NCBI GenBank assembly: GCA_002297545.1 | Contig: DBLZ01000035.1 | Location: 18,627-82,626 of the forward strand | From: Prevotellaceae bacterium UBA711 | GTDB lineage: Bacteria; Bacteroidota; Bacteroidia; Bacteroidales; Bacteroidaceae | Length of the DNA stretch: 64,000 bases | Direction: 5' to 3' | Shown here: positions 54,399-63,901 of the stretch, one piece after another | How positions within the stretch are numbered: the first letter of the stretch is position 1 | How the letters are laid out: each line of letters opens with the position of its first letter | Position numbers and translations under genes: made by a program | The notes under the pieces: generated by a model | Databases searched by the model: none | Told to the model about the DNA's origin: nothing | The model's input: the letters and a program-made list of their open reading frames with translations, nothing else

Positions 54399-57300
54399 TT
54401 ACATCCTCATTGCCGGCCTCATGCCATGCATAGGAGCACCGGGACCGCCGGGGCCACGGCCTTCGGGACCGCGGGGACCATGTCGTTCATCGCCATGGCC
54501 AGAACTACGACCGCCCAGCAGATCCAGCCTGTAGGCCACCTTGAACATCACGTATGAGTTGATAGCGTTGGTCTCCGTGTCAGCACGCATGGTGGCAGAG
54601 ATGCTGCGGGAAATGTTGCTCTGCTGCCCCAGGATATCGTACCATTGTGCGCTGACGATGAGGTTGCGCTTCTTCAGGAATGCGTGCGAGAGCTGCGCGT
54701 TCCATATCACTTCCGTCGTGTTCATTTCTTTGTCAGCATAGCCGCGGCGATATTGCGGTCCTATCTCTGTACTGAGCGTTGTTCCCCATGGCGCGGTGAT
54801 GGTGAGGTTGCCTCCGTAGTTGAAGTTCCATGAGTCGATGTTGCCATTGGCGTTGCTCGAGTTGCGGGCGTGCTTGTAGTTAAAGCCTCCGTGTACGCCC
54901 AACTCTACCGAGCCCGTGCTGCCCCACTCCGTACGGTATCCGAAGCGCAGGTGCTCGCCCAGCTGTATCTCTTTGGTGGTGGCCTTGTCAAGCAGTCCCT
55001 GGGCGCTGACCCTTTGGAACAGAGCCTGCATCTCCTCTACGGTTGTCGGTGTTGTCATGTCATCTATGGCCGATGAGATATACTCCACGTAGTTGGTGTA
55101 TCGCAGGTCGGTACTGGCGTGCATGTTGAAGTGTTTGGCCGTGTCCAAGGCCGTGCTGAACATGAGAAAGGCTCTGGCGTTCCAGTTGCCGTCGATGTTC
55201 ATCGGACGGGTATAGCGGTTGCCTGTAGCAGCATCGTAGATGGTGGCTGAGGAGACAGAACGGTCGGTGCTGGAGTATGAGGCGTTCGCGGCCCAGCCCA
55301 TCTGCTGTGGAGCCAGGTAAGCGTTGTAGTCCATGTTGATAGAGTTGATCCAACTGCTTTCCAGTCCTGCGTTGCCCAGGCTCACATTCTGTGGGTTGCT
55401 GTTGTCCATGACCTCCAGCAGACTGGTCATGCTGGGCTGTGTCATGCGTCCGTTGTAGCGCAGTCTCAACTGGCTGCCGTCGTTGATCTTCCAGCGTGCG
55501 TTGATACGAGGAGCCCAATTGAATGTGTTACGCACCACGGTGGTGTCCAGCGTGTGCTTTACATAGTCCATGTGCGTGGTCTGCGGCTGGAAGGATACAC
55601 CGGCATTGAAGCGCAATTCCTGCTTGTTCTCGAACTTGCGTGTGTATCTCAGCAGGAGCTGGGCATCATGGTTATACTCGTTGTACGTGGCGTACTGTGA
55701 GTTCTCTATGTTTCTGATAAGTTGCAGAGTGTCCACGCCAGGGATGTATCCCATATAGAGGTCCTCGGGTGTCAGTGGCGTGTAGTCTGGCAAGCCGAGG
55801 TCGTCCATGAGACGGTGCAGGTCATACATCGAGCGGTTGCTGTCCTGGAACCGGTATTGGAACTGGTAGCTGGCCTGCAGGTTCATGTAGCGTGTCAGCG
55901 GTTCGGTGTAGCTGAGCTTCGTGTTGACGTTATAGTTGGTGCCCGGACGTTCGTTGAACCTGTTGGTGTAGGTCCTGTCCTGAGCCTTGTAGTATTTAAT
56001 GTCCGATATGTTCCAGGACTCGCTCTCGGAGTGCGAGTAGCCGCCGTTCAGGTTCAGGGTGATGTTGCGTCCGGGCCTGCCCAAACGACGGTTGACCTGT
56101 ATCCAGGCATTGCCGCTGTTGGAGTGAGTACGAGACAGGGAGCTGTTGATGTTGCTGTTGATCAGGATGTTCTTCAGTTCTGGGCGTGCCAGCGTGTCGT
56201 CAAACTCCTCCAGTGGATTGTCCATCCCGGCCTCGTAGGGGTCGCCGTCGAAGGTCACCGAATTGCTGCCCGACGTTCCGCGGCTCTGCGAGTGCGAGAA
56301 TGAAGGACGGAATATGATGTTGGTCATGGAGTCCGGCATCCATTCCATACGGAAGCTGGTGCTCAGTCTCCAGTTGAGGTTCTCGCCCTGGCTCAGCAAG
56401 TTGTTCCATGTGCTCGATGCACCTTGCAGGAAGGTCTCCGAGTTCGTGCGCGTGACGTTTTCGCTGAAGGTGCGGAAGAAGTTTACGTAGCCGCCCAACT
56501 TCAGCAGCCCTCCCTCGCGGTCGCTCTTGCCGTTTTCCCATGCCATATTGCCTCCGGCCATCTGGCTGGAGACTATGCCGCTGCCGCCCCCCATCCAACG
56601 GCCGCCACCTCCCATGCTACGGTCGTTTATGTTGTTGCTGCTGGCAAAGATGGCTATCTGTTTGTTGTCCAGCATGTGCATGGCATTGCCTTTGGCTGTG
56701 TATCGGTCCTTGGTGCCGTAGCCCCCCTCCAGGTTTACCATCCATCCTTTCTTCATGCCCTTCTTCACAGTCAGGTCCAGCACGCTTTCCTCCTCGCCAT
56801 CGTCTATACCCGTGACGCGAGAGTAGTCGCTCTGTCGCTCATATGCCTTGACGTTCTTCACCATTTTCGTGGGGATGTTCTTCATGGACATCTTGGTGTC
56901 GTTGCCGAAGAATTCCTTGCCATCCACCATGATCTTCTTGATGGTCTTGCCATTGTGCGTTATGGTGCCGTCTTCTGCCACCTCTACTCCCGGCAGCTTC
57001 TTGATGAGTTCTTCCAGTACGGATCCCTCCGGCATGCGGAAGGCGTCGGCATTGAACACGAAAGTGTCCGCCTTCATCTCCACCTGCGCCATCCGTGCCA
57101 CTACGCTGGCCTCCCTCATCAGCTTTGCATCCTCGGCCATGGCTATAGTACCCATGTCCGTGGCCTTGTCGTTGCGTCCCAAGGTCAGGTTACGTGTCAC
57201 GGTCTTGAAGCCCATGTAGCTGATGCGCAGGATGTAGTTGCCGCCCCGTTTTGGGGAGAGGGTGAACTTGCCGTCCTTGTCTGTGGCGGCTCCAGTCACT

Positions 57301-57470
57301 ATGCTGCTGTCCTTGGGACTCAGCAAGGCTGCTGCCGCACCGGGCAATGTCTCGCCACTCTCGCGTTCGGTGACCTTTCCTGTCACACTCAGTTTCTGTG
57401 CCGCCATGTCTGTGGGGCACAACCATATTACAGCTGCCGTCAGGGACAGGAGAAGAATACGTATGCTCAT
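54399..57470 (-). CDS. TonB-receptor-like outer-membrane beta-barrel protein
   Basis: 1023 residues from the ATG at 57470, chosen for its signal peptide (MSIRILLLSLTAAVIWLCP, ending MAAQ); a longer frame adds 43 residues without one. After it come a carboxypeptidase-like regulatory domain (about 30-110: VTGKVTERESGETLPGAAAALL), a plug-like domain (about 125-245: LEELIKKLPGVEVAEDGTITHNGK) and an OMP_b-brl_3 barrel (about 260-990). The C-terminus is Gly/Pro/His-rich (GHGDERHGPRGPEG). No SusD or other partner is adjacent, so uptake of a glycan is not implied; the ligand is unknown. Confidence 0.88.
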   Translation of the reverse strand: MSIRILLLSLTAAVIWLCPTDMAAQKLSVTGKVTERESGETLPGAAAALLSPKDSSIVTGAATDKDGKFTLSPKRGGNYILRISYMGFKTVTRNLTLGRNDKATDMGTIAMAEDAKLMREASVVARMAQVEMKADTFVFNADAFRMPEGSVLEELIKKLPGVEVAEDGTITHNGKTIKKIMVDGKEFFGNDTKMSMKNIPTKMVKNVKAYERQSDYSRVTGIDDGEEESVLDLTVKKGMKKGWMVNLEGGYGTKDRYTAKGNAMHMLDNKQIAIFASSNNINDRSMGGGGRWMGGGSGIVSSQMAGGNMAWENGKSDREGGLLKLGGYVNFFRTFSENVTRTNSETFLQGASSTWNNLLSQGENLNWRLSTSFRMEWMPDSMTNIIFRPSFSHSQSRGTSGSNSVTFDGDPYEAGMDNPLEEFDDTLARPELKNILINSNINSSLSRTHSNSGNAWIQVNRRLGRPGRNITLNLNGGYSHSESESWNISDIKYYKAQDRTYTNRFNERPGTNYNVNTKLSYTEPLTRYMNLQASYQFQYRFQDSNRSMYDLHRLMDDLGLPDYTPLTPEDLYMGYIPGVDTLQLIRNIENSQYATYNEYNHDAQLLLRYTRKFENKQELRFNAGVSFQPQTTHMDYVKHTLDTTVVRNTFNWAPRINARWKINDGSQLRLRYNGRMTQPSMTSLLEVMDNSNPQNVSLGNAGLESSWINSINMDYNAYLAPQQMGWAANASYSSTDRSVSSATIYDAATGNRYTRPMNIDGNWNARAFLMFSTALDTAKHFNMHASTDLRYTNYVEYISSAIDDMTTPTTVEEMQALFQRVSAQGLLDKATTKEIQLGEHLRFGYRTEWGSTGSVELGVHGGFNYKHARNSSNANGNIDSWNFNYGGNLTITAPWGTTLSTEIGPQYRRGYADKEMNTTEVIWNAQLSHAFLKKRNLIVSAQWYDILGQQSNISRSISATMRADTETNAINSYVMFKVAYRLDLLGGRSSGHGDERHGPRGPEGRGPGGPGAPMHGMRPAMRM

Positions 57471-57714
57471 ATGTCTATAGTAAGGGATCGATACTGTCCA
57501 TTGGACATCCCTTACGGGTAATGGTTTAATGGAAAGCCCTGGATTGGGGCAATTATTTCTGCATCCCGGGGAGGGCATGCGTGCAATGCTGCTGTACAAT
57601 TCTCGGCCGCATCATGTCCTTACACCTTATTATATATGTACGTACGTGCGTATGTGCACGATGGTTCCATGTATGATGTAGGAAACAAGAAGCCGGGAAG
57701 GTGCGTGGCGGAGT

Positions 57715-58764
57715 TCAGCTTTCCCTGTAGTAGTCCAGCATCTTCTCTATCTCCTGCCGTGTGGCCACTTGATTGATCCGTATGTCGCCCACGCCGCCCA
57801 GCAGTGTGAAGTTGATGTGTCCGCCCTCGTTTTTCTTGTCATGACACATGAACTCGTACAGGCGATCGTAGTGTCTGCACTCGTAGAAGAAGCGTCCGTA
57901 GTGTTCGCGTACGTAGGAGGCTATGCGCTGCATCTCCATGGAAGGGAAACCGCACTTGCATACGCTCAGGTACAGCTCCATCACCAGTCCCCAGGCCACG
58001 GCATAACCGTGGAGCACCGTGCGCCCCTCTTCCAACGCCAGGCTCTCCATGGCATGGCCGGCCGTATGTCCCAGGTTCAGGGCCTTGCGTATGCCCTTCT
58101 CCGTGGGGTCATGCTCCACGATGTCCTCTTTGATGCTGACACTCTTGGCTACCATCTGCTGCATGGTGCCGTAGTTGGGACTGGTTATGTCGAAGCCCAG
58201 CAGGCGGTTGAGTTCTCCGTCCGTGGTCAGCAGGCCGTGCTTCAGCATTTCGGCGTAACCGGACAGCAGGTTGGCGCTGTCCAGCGTACGCAGGAATATG
58301 GAACTGAGGATAACGCTGCTGGCGCAGTTGAACACGCCTATCTCGTTCTTCAGTCCGCCAAAATTGATACCCGTCTTGCCGCCGACCGAGGCATCCACCT
58401 GTGACAGCAGGGTGGTGGGGATGTTGATGTAGGCCATGCCACGTTTGAACGTGCTGGCAGCAAAGCCGCCAAGGTCGGTCACCATACCTCCACCCAGGTT
58501 CACCATCAGTGAGTGCCGTGTGGCTCCGCCCCGTTGCAGGGCAGTCCACACCGCAGATAGCGTTTCCAGCGTCTTGGCATCGTCGGTGGGAGGAATGCTG
58601 ATGATCTGTGCTCCGCTCATGGCGGGGAGGCCGCTTATCACCGGCCAGCACAGGTTATGTGTGGTGGTGTCTACGAGCACGAACAGTCTGTCGTGCTCCA
58701 CTCGTCCGATGGCCTCCTGCAGGCTCCGGCCGAGATCTTCGGCTATGATAATGTCTTGTTTCAC
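57715..58764 (-). CDS. aroB: 3-Dehydroquinate synthase
   Basis: 349 residues from a GTG start (no in-frame ATG fits). NAD-binding GGGMVTDLGGFAASTFKRGM near 90-110, Zn and substrate residues: GGKTGINFGGLKNEIG near 128-143, LNLGHTAGHAMES near 230, and the later His HGYAVAWG near 250. It converts DAHP to 3-dehydroquinate in the shikimate pathway. Downstream (57471-57714) is a 244-bp gap without a clear signal. Confidence 0.96.
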   Translation of the reverse strand: MKQDIIIAEDLGRSLQEAIGRVEHDRLFVLVDTTTHNLCWPVISGLPAMSGAQIISIPPTDDAKTLETLSAVWTALQRGGATRHSLMVNLGGGMVTDLGGFAASTFKRGMAYINIPTTLLSQVDASVGGKTGINFGGLKNEIGVFNCASSVILSSIFLRTLDSANLLSGYAEMLKHGLLTTDGELNRLLGFDITSPNYGTMQQMVAKSVSIKEDIVEHDPTEKGIRKALNLGHTAGHAMESLALEEGRTVLHGYAVAWGLVMELYLSVCKCGFPSMEMQRIASYVREHYGRFFYECRHYDRLYEFMCHDKKNEGGHINFTLLGGVGDIRINQVATRQEIEKMLDYYRES

Positions 58765-58776
58765 TTGTGTAGCTAT

Positions 58777-58861
58777 GCTTTTGCCCTTTCGGGGCGATTG
58801 TTGATATGGCTATGTTTACCCGTGGCGCCGCTTAGCTTTGCTCCGGGCTATGGGCAGGGCG
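58777..58861 (-). repeat. Decayed copy of the RAYT-associated hairpin repeat (copy D)
   Basis: GCTTTTGCCCTTTCGGGGCG at 58777-58796 matches the repeat flank at 3521-3540, and 58819-58852 (CCCGTGGCGCCGCTTAGCTTTG...) matches copy B at 3564 onward with several changes. It lies just upstream of aroB, in the gap 58765-58973, 55 kb from the transposase gene. No gene seen in the rest of the gap. Confidence 0.6.
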
Positions 58862-58973
58862 GTTTTCCTGCCGGCACGGATATGTAGTGTAGGTCCAGGC
58901 AGTGTATGTCGAACGTTCGTCCGTGTTTCGTCCTAATTCCCGGCTATCCATGGCACTCTGAGGTGGCGTTTGG

Positions 58974-61900
58974 TCATTTTGTTGCCCGCACTATGTCGGC
59001 ACCACGATAGTAGAAGGTCAGTATATCGCGGTAGGGATAGCCCTGCTGTCCCATTACGGCGGCGCCTATCTGGCACATGCCCACGCCATGTCCCCAACCA
59101 TGTCCGTGCAGACGGAAGCCTGCCGGGATGCCGTCTACGCCATCCGTGTGGTATGGTTCTGCCTCGAAAGCGCTGGAGAGCAAGTGTGTCCGACTCAGCG
59201 CACGGCGTATCTCCAGTTCCTTGCCTATGGTCATGGTACGCTCCGTGCCAACGATTTCCAACCTGCTGATGTGGCCACCCGGACCGCGCTCCACTGCGTT
59301 CATGGCCGTCACACGTCCGAAGTCTATGCCCACACGCTCCAGCAACAGGGCGCACAGCTCCTCCTGTGTCAGGTCCACCTTCCAGGCATAGAAGTCCTTG
59401 GTCTCCAGGTCGTCATTGTTCAGCACACGTGCCAGCAGATCCTCGTCATCGGTGTTGCAGAAGGGGTCCTCCACACTTTGCAGGTAAGGCTTGTCGATGT
59501 TCTCCCAGGCGTACTTGAACTCCTCGGTACGTCCTCCGCAGCACTTCGAGAAGCGTGCGTCGCATATCTCTCCCTCGTACATCAGCACCTCACCGCATGT
59601 TGTCCTCACCGCCTCGCACGCATTGGCATTGGCCTCGCACGTGATGCCGCGGTAGCGCTGGCAATGGTCGTCGGCACAGACATCGAAGATGCTGTGGTCC
59701 TCGCGGTCGTGCCAGCGTATGATTTCCTTGTCCGTCTTGGTGAAGGCGAAGAAGCCCGGACGCTTGTCCTCCAATGTCTTGCGCTTATGTATCTGAGCCA
59801 GCAGCCAGCTGCGGCTGATGACCGCCGCCGCCTTCATGAACTCCATGGGGCAGTTGGCATTCATCTCGCTGGATATTACGCTTGTCAGGTACTCCTCCAC
59901 GGGCAGTATGTTGATGGCCACTATCTTGTCCTCGTGCACCACCAGACGCAGCGTGCCTGGGAAGGTGAGTGTCTCGCGCCGTTCCCAGTGAAAGCTCAGC
60001 CCTACGGTGACATCGTCCAGTGAGAAACTCCTTTCGCTGCCGTCCTTGCTTTCGGTTGGGTGAAAGGTCAGATTGCGGTACAACTGTCCGTTCCATCGTA
60101 TGGATCCGTCCTCCAAGGTCACTTCCTGCTGTCCGCAGACCGTCTGTCCTTTGGCCGTGTAATCGCCGTTCAGACGGAAGCGCAGCTCCGTGGCGCTCAT
60201 CAGACCTACGGAGACCGTCTCGTCCATTGCCGGCATCGATGTTGCCGTGCCTCCTGCCTCGTCCTTTGCCTCCTGCCTGTTGTCGCGCGCTATCTCCGAG
60301 GGTGCGTCCGTCAGTTTCTCTATCACGGGGGCTATTTCCTCCTCGGTCATTGTCACCTCGCGAAGGATGCCGGCAGCCAGTTCCGGCGTCAGTTTGCGGA
60401 AATCCTCCTCGCGCGGTGTTATTATCAGGCCGCCCATGTCCAAAGCACCGGGTGATACTATCAGCCTGTCCTCGCCCTCGGCCTGATAGCAGTCGGGGCG
60501 ATGCTTCTTGCGGGGGAATATCACGGTCACTATCTCGTCCTCACGTCCTATGCCGCCCTCTTGACGCCATGAGATCAGGTTCATCCTGGGCTCGGTTTCG
60601 TCCTTCATCACCGGCAGAGCCTTGTAGAGTCGCTGGCACAGTATGCTGTCTGTCTCGGCCGGCATGCTGCGTATGACAAAGGCCGGGCAGACGTATCCGT
60701 CCAGCAGGAACAGGCCGCAGCGGTCGCCAGTGTTGCCCGCCTCCTGCATGGAGGTGGTCTGTGCCCCTGTCAGAGGGTATATCTTGGTCAGGTAGTTCTC
60801 GTACATCTTCCAGTCGCGCTCTATGGGCACTATGCCGCGCTGTCCGGCCTGCAGGTGCATGTGGTCGGGACACGAAGCTCCGCACAGCGGGCCGTTGTAG
60901 AAGATGATGTGGCGCGGCATGGTCCATGCCATGTGGCGCATTGTGCCGAAGTGCGACCAGATGGACTGAGGCGTGTGGCGTCGCGAGGGAATGGTGAAGT
61001 GCCTGGGCAGGATGGGGAAGGGGTTCACCAGTATCTGATAATGTTTCTCCATCTTCAGCGTCCCCTGCTCCTTGGGCCTGTTGTGGTCGCATAGGAAGCA
61101 CGGACGCCGGCTGATGTCCTCTGCCCGGATGCTGGCTCCGGTGGACACCATGCGGGCGGGGTTCCATTGCACGGTCAGGTTGTTCTCTGCCGGCACGCGT
61201 GTTTCCGTGGCATTCTCGTTGCGTATGGTCAGTTCGCGCGTCTGCACCTTGCCAAGCGCCTCGTAGCTTTTGCGTGCAAAGTCCCATGTTTTCAGCTCTT
61301 TTTCCAGGAAGGCATCAGCCTCTTCGGCGCTGACCTCGTGTTGCCACAGTGCGTTAAGCCGGCGACGCGCCAGTATCTCTTGCGTGCGCAACTGGTCCTT
61401 GTAGGCATTGTTGCGGTTGATACGCTCCTGGCTTAGTGCGGCATCGCTGTTGCCCTCCCAACGGCGGCACAGGTACAGCTCGTCGTAGATTCGCCCTATG
61501 CGGTAGCGGCGACTTATCATCAGTCCCAGGGCATAATCTTCGCCATAGCTGGTGTTTGGTATCTGCAGTTCGCGCAGCACAGGTGTGTAGAATGCGCGTG
61601 GGGCGCCCAGACCGTTTATTCTCAGGGCGTTGTTGCGGCCGTTCTGCGGTGTCCATTCGCGATGGTCTATCAATCCGGGCGGCAGGGTTTCCAGGCGGAA
61701 GTCGCACATGCGGTAGCTGCCTATCACCATGGCAGCGTTCTCCGTGAAGAACATGTCCACCATCCTTTGCAGCGTGTCCGGGCCGCTGTAGAGGTCATCG
61801 CTGTCCAGTTGCACCACGAAGCGTCCCACTCTGGGGTCGTGTACCGCCGTGTTCCAGCATCCGCCTATGCCCAGGTCGTCGCGCTCGGGGATGATGTGGA

Positions 61901-62768
61901 TCACTCTGGGGTCGCCGGTATAGCGCTCCACCACCTCGGACGTACCGTCGGTGGAACCGTTGTTCACCACCATCAGGTTGTAGTTGAAACTCGTCTGCTG
62001 GCGCAGCACGCTTTCTATGGCATCGGCTATGGTCCTCACGCGGTTGCGTACGGGAATCACCACAGTGGCCTCCACGTGAAATTCAGAACTGTCCTCGAAC
62101 TTGATGGTGTCGAACTCCCCTCCATGCAGATATGCGTTGATGGTGCGCAGGTGTCGGGTGCACGCCCTTTCCAGTTCCACCTGGCGGGCTCGGTTGCGTG
62201 GGTCCACATAGTCGAACTGCTTCTGCCCGGACAACCGTGTGTCGCGTTCAACCTCCGTGTAGAGATATTCGCTTATGTGTACAGGCAACTGTTTGCGAGA
62301 CAGGAACAGGCGCAGGTCGTAGAGCGCGGCATACCTGTAGCGGTGCAGTTGTTCCTGGGCGCAATACTCCTGCAGGATGGTCCTGTTGATGAGCAGGAGG
62401 CTGCCCATCTGGAAGTCGTCCCTTACGCTGCCTTCCTGGTAGTCGATCAGCGGCATGGCCTTGCGCTCGCCGGAGGGAAGCAGGATGTAGTGGTCCGCAT
62501 ACACCATCAGTGCGTCGTAGTCCCGTGCTATGGTAAGCATGCGGTCCAGGGCATGGAAGCCCAGCTGCAGGGTGTCGTACTTGGTATAGAGCAGAACGTA
62601 GGGTGCCTTGGCTGTCTCGGCGATATACTTTATCGTCTTGGTGCTGCCTATGCTATCGGGCAGGTAATGAACCTCGGATACGTTGTTGTCGCTCCTCAGT
62701 ACGTTTTCCGTTTCTCCTGTCTGGCCGGCATCGGCTTGCGGAATAAAGCAGTCTATGTATTTGGTCAT
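58974..62768 (-). CDS. GT2 / HIT-type transferase (DUF4922) / SpoIID three-domain protein
   Basis: 1264 residues from the ATG at 62768; the longer frame adds 18 residues before it and places the -7 box inside the gene. Residues 1-220 are a degenerate glycosyltransferase-like region; 230-450 is a GT2 domain ([10 protein letters not shown] at 268-277, LDSDD at 321-325). Residues 500-850 are DUF4922, with CFLC at 557-560 and the HIT motif H636-M-H-L-Q640, the HxHxQ form of GalT and Ap4A phosphorylase. Residues 855-1260 are SpoIID/LytB-like: catalytic Glu E968 in [30 protein letters not shown]. No signal peptide or span, though SpoIID enzymes normally act on wall. Function of the whole unknown. 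Confidence 0.85.
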   Translation of the reverse strand: MTKYIDCFIPQADAGQTGETENVLRSDNNVSEVHYLPDSIGSTKTIKYIAETAKAPYVLLYTKYDTLQLGFHALDRMLTIARDYDALMVYADHYILLPSGERKAMPLIDYQEGSVRDDFQMGSLLLINRTILQEYCAQEQLHRYRYAALYDLRLFLSRKQLPVHISEYLYTEVERDTRLSGQKQFDYVDPRNRARQVELERACTRHLRTINAYLHGGEFDTIKFEDSSEFHVEATVVIPVRNRVRTIADAIESVLRQQTSFNYNLMVVNNGSTDGTSEVVERYTGDPRVIHIIPERDDLGIGGCWNTAVHDPRVGRFVVQLDSDDLYSGPDTLQRMVDMFFTENAAMVIGSYRMCDFRLETLPPGLIDHREWTPQNGRNNALRINGLGAPRAFYTPVLRELQIPNTSYGEDYALGLMISRRYRIGRIYDELYLCRRWEGNSDAALSQERINRNNAYKDQLRTQEILARRRLNALWQHEVSAEEADAFLEKELKTWDFARKSYEALGKVQTRELTIRNENATETRVPAENNLTVQWNPARMVSTGASIRAEDISRRPCFLCDHNRPKEQGTLKMEKHYQILVNPFPILPRHFTIPSRRHTPQSIWSHFGTMRHMAWTMPRHIIFYNGPLCGASCPDHMHLQAGQRGIVPIERDWKMYENYLTKIYPLTGAQTTSMQEAGNTGDRCGLFLLDGYVCPAFVIRSMPAETDSILCQRLYKALPVMKDETEPRMNLISWRQEGGIGREDEIVTVIFPRKKHRPDCYQAEGEDRLIVSPGALDMGGLIITPREEDFRKLTPELAAGILREVTMTEEEIAPVIEKLTDAPSEIARDNRQEAKDEAGGTATSMPAMDETVSVGLMSATELRFRLNGDYTAKGQTVCGQQEVTLEDGSIRWNGQLYRNLTFHPTESKDGSERSFSLDDVTVGLSFHWERRETLTFPGTLRLVVHEDKIVAINILPVEEYLTSVISSEMNANCPMEFMKAAAVISRSWLLAQIHKRKTLEDKRPGFFAFTKTDKEIIRWHDREDHSIFDVCADDHCQRYRGITCEANANACEAVRTTCGEVLMYEGEICDARFSKCCGGRTEEFKYAWENIDKPYLQSVEDPFCNTDDEDLLARVLNNDDLETKDFYAWKVDLTQEELCALLLERVGIDFGRVTAMNAVERGPGGHISRLEIVGTERTMTIGKELEIRRALSRTHLLSSAFEAEPYHTDGVDGIPAGFRLHGHGWGHGVGMCQIGAAVMGQQGYPYRDILTFYYRGADIVRATK

Positions 62769-62787
62769 GTGTGCATGTAGTTTTGTG

Positions 62788-62795
62788 CAAATATA
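62788..62795 (-). promoter_or_regulatory. -7 box of the GT2/HIT/SpoIID gene
   Basis: TAtaTTTG on the minus strand, 19 bp before the ATG at 62768. This supports that ATG over the upstream frame. Confidence 0.55.
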
Positions 62796-62880
62796 CACAA
62801 AAAAAGCGAGAAACGGGGTCAATGTCCCCGGTTAAGGGTAATCCGTGGCGGAATAACGTGGGCCTTTCGCGGGGAATGGC

Positions 62881-62888
62881 TATTTTTG
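62881..62888 (+). promoter_or_regulatory. -7 box of the ATP-grasp gene
   Basis: TAttTTTG, ending 4 bp before the ATG at 62893, predicting a leaderless mRNA. No TTG at the -33 distance. Confidence 0.55.
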
Positions 62889-62892
62889 CAGC

Positions 62893-63780
62893 ATGAAACT
62901 GCACATCTTCAATCCCGAGAACGACATGGCCCTGGCCTCCGGGTTGCCGGGTTATACCCCTCCTGCCAATATCCGCGAGTATCGGCGCCGCAACCGCTTC
63001 CTGCCGCGCATGTGGGCAGAACCGGGCGATGTGGTGTGGGACGGAGAGTCTGCTCTCGCGCCGCTGTTTGCCGACGGTGCCGAGGCTCCGGAGATTTGTC
63101 CTTGGGGATGGTCTCCGGCCTTGGTGCACGAACTGTCTGTGGCCGGGGTGCCTGCACGCTATCTTCCTGACAAGGAGTGGCTTGCCCGCCTGCGTCAACT
63201 TTCCGGGCGAGAGAGTACGGCATCGCTGCAGCGCGAGTGGGGACTGGATGTCCGGGCATGTCACAGTCTGGACGAAGTGGAACAGATTGTGGAAGAATGG
63301 GGGCATGTGGTGATGAAGTCGCCGTGGAGCAGCAGCGGCAAGGGGCTGATGCAGACCGACAACCCCAACTGGCGGGGCTGGGTGCGGCGTATCCTGGCAG
63401 GGCAGGGTGCTGTGGTGGTGGAGCGGTTTATGGCGCACGATCTGGATTTCGCCATGGAGTTTCGCCTGTCCTCCGGCGTGGCCGAATATCTGGGGCTGAA
63501 TGTTTTTCGTACCGATGCTCACGGACATTTTATAGACAACGTGCAGGCATCAGTCGGTGGCAACGAGTCTCTGGTGACCTCGCTTCTCCGTTGTCCCGAT
63601 GTGTTATCGGAAGTGCGCGCATGGTATTTGCAGCGCCTGCCCCGCATTGCTTCGTGGTACAGTGGCCCCGTGGGTGTGGACATGATGGTACTGACCGGAG
63701 GCACACTGCATCCGTGTGTGGAGGTCAACTGGCGCATGACCATGGGCATGGTGGCCGTGTGCTGTGGGGCGGGGCAGTAG
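62893..63780 (+). CDS. ATP-grasp family protein
   Basis: 295 residues, cytoplasmic. ATP-grasp features in order: K142 in VVMKSPWSSSGKG with the flexible SSSGKG loop (146-151), the hinge pair VVVERFM (E178), D263 in GVDMM, and metal ligands E277-V-N279 in CVEVNWRMTMG. It ends only 16 residues after the metal motif, shorter than many relatives. The family joins a carboxylate to an amine or thiol using ATP; substrate unknown. The start MKLHIFNPENDMALA is clear. Divergent from the GT2/HIT/SpoIID gene, 124 bp apart, which suggests a shared pathway. Followed by array 3. Confidence 0.8.
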   Translation: MKLHIFNPENDMALASGLPGYTPPANIREYRRRNRFLPRMWAEPGDVVWDGESALAPLFADGAEAPEICPWGWSPALVHELSVAGVPARYLPDKEWLARLRQLSGRESTASLQREWGLDVRACHSLDEVEQIVEEWGHVVMKSPWSSSGKGLMQTDNPNWRGWVRRILAGQGAVVVERFMAHDLDFAMEFRLSSGVAEYLGLNVFRTDAHGHFIDNVQASVGGNESLVTSLLRCPDVLSEVRAWYLQRLPRIASWYSGPVGVDMMVLTGGTLHPCVEVNWRMTMGMVAVCCGAGQ

Positions 63781-63804
63781 TTCCCCTGGCTTTTTGTGTG
63801 GATA

Positions 63805-63878
63805 TACGGGTTTGTCGGCCTGCAACAACCGGTTTATGCGTATTGAAGAACCGGTTTGTTGCGGCGCATAAACCGGTT
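63805..63878. repeat. Four AACCGGTT palindromes at exact 22-bp spacing (array 3)
   Basis: Units at 63805 (TACGGGTT), 63827, 63849 and 63871 (all AACCGGTT), 14-nt spacers. Same geometry as arrays 1 and 2. It starts 25 bp after the ATP-grasp stop. Confidence 0.9.
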
Positions 63879-63901
63879 CTTCGGTTCCAGCCGTCGTGGC
63901 G

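Noticed and set aside
62068..62084. A parS-like CCTCCACGTGAAATT sequence
   Set aside because: Only about 11 of 16 bases fit the usual parS and it lies inside the coding part of the GT2 domain; probably chance.
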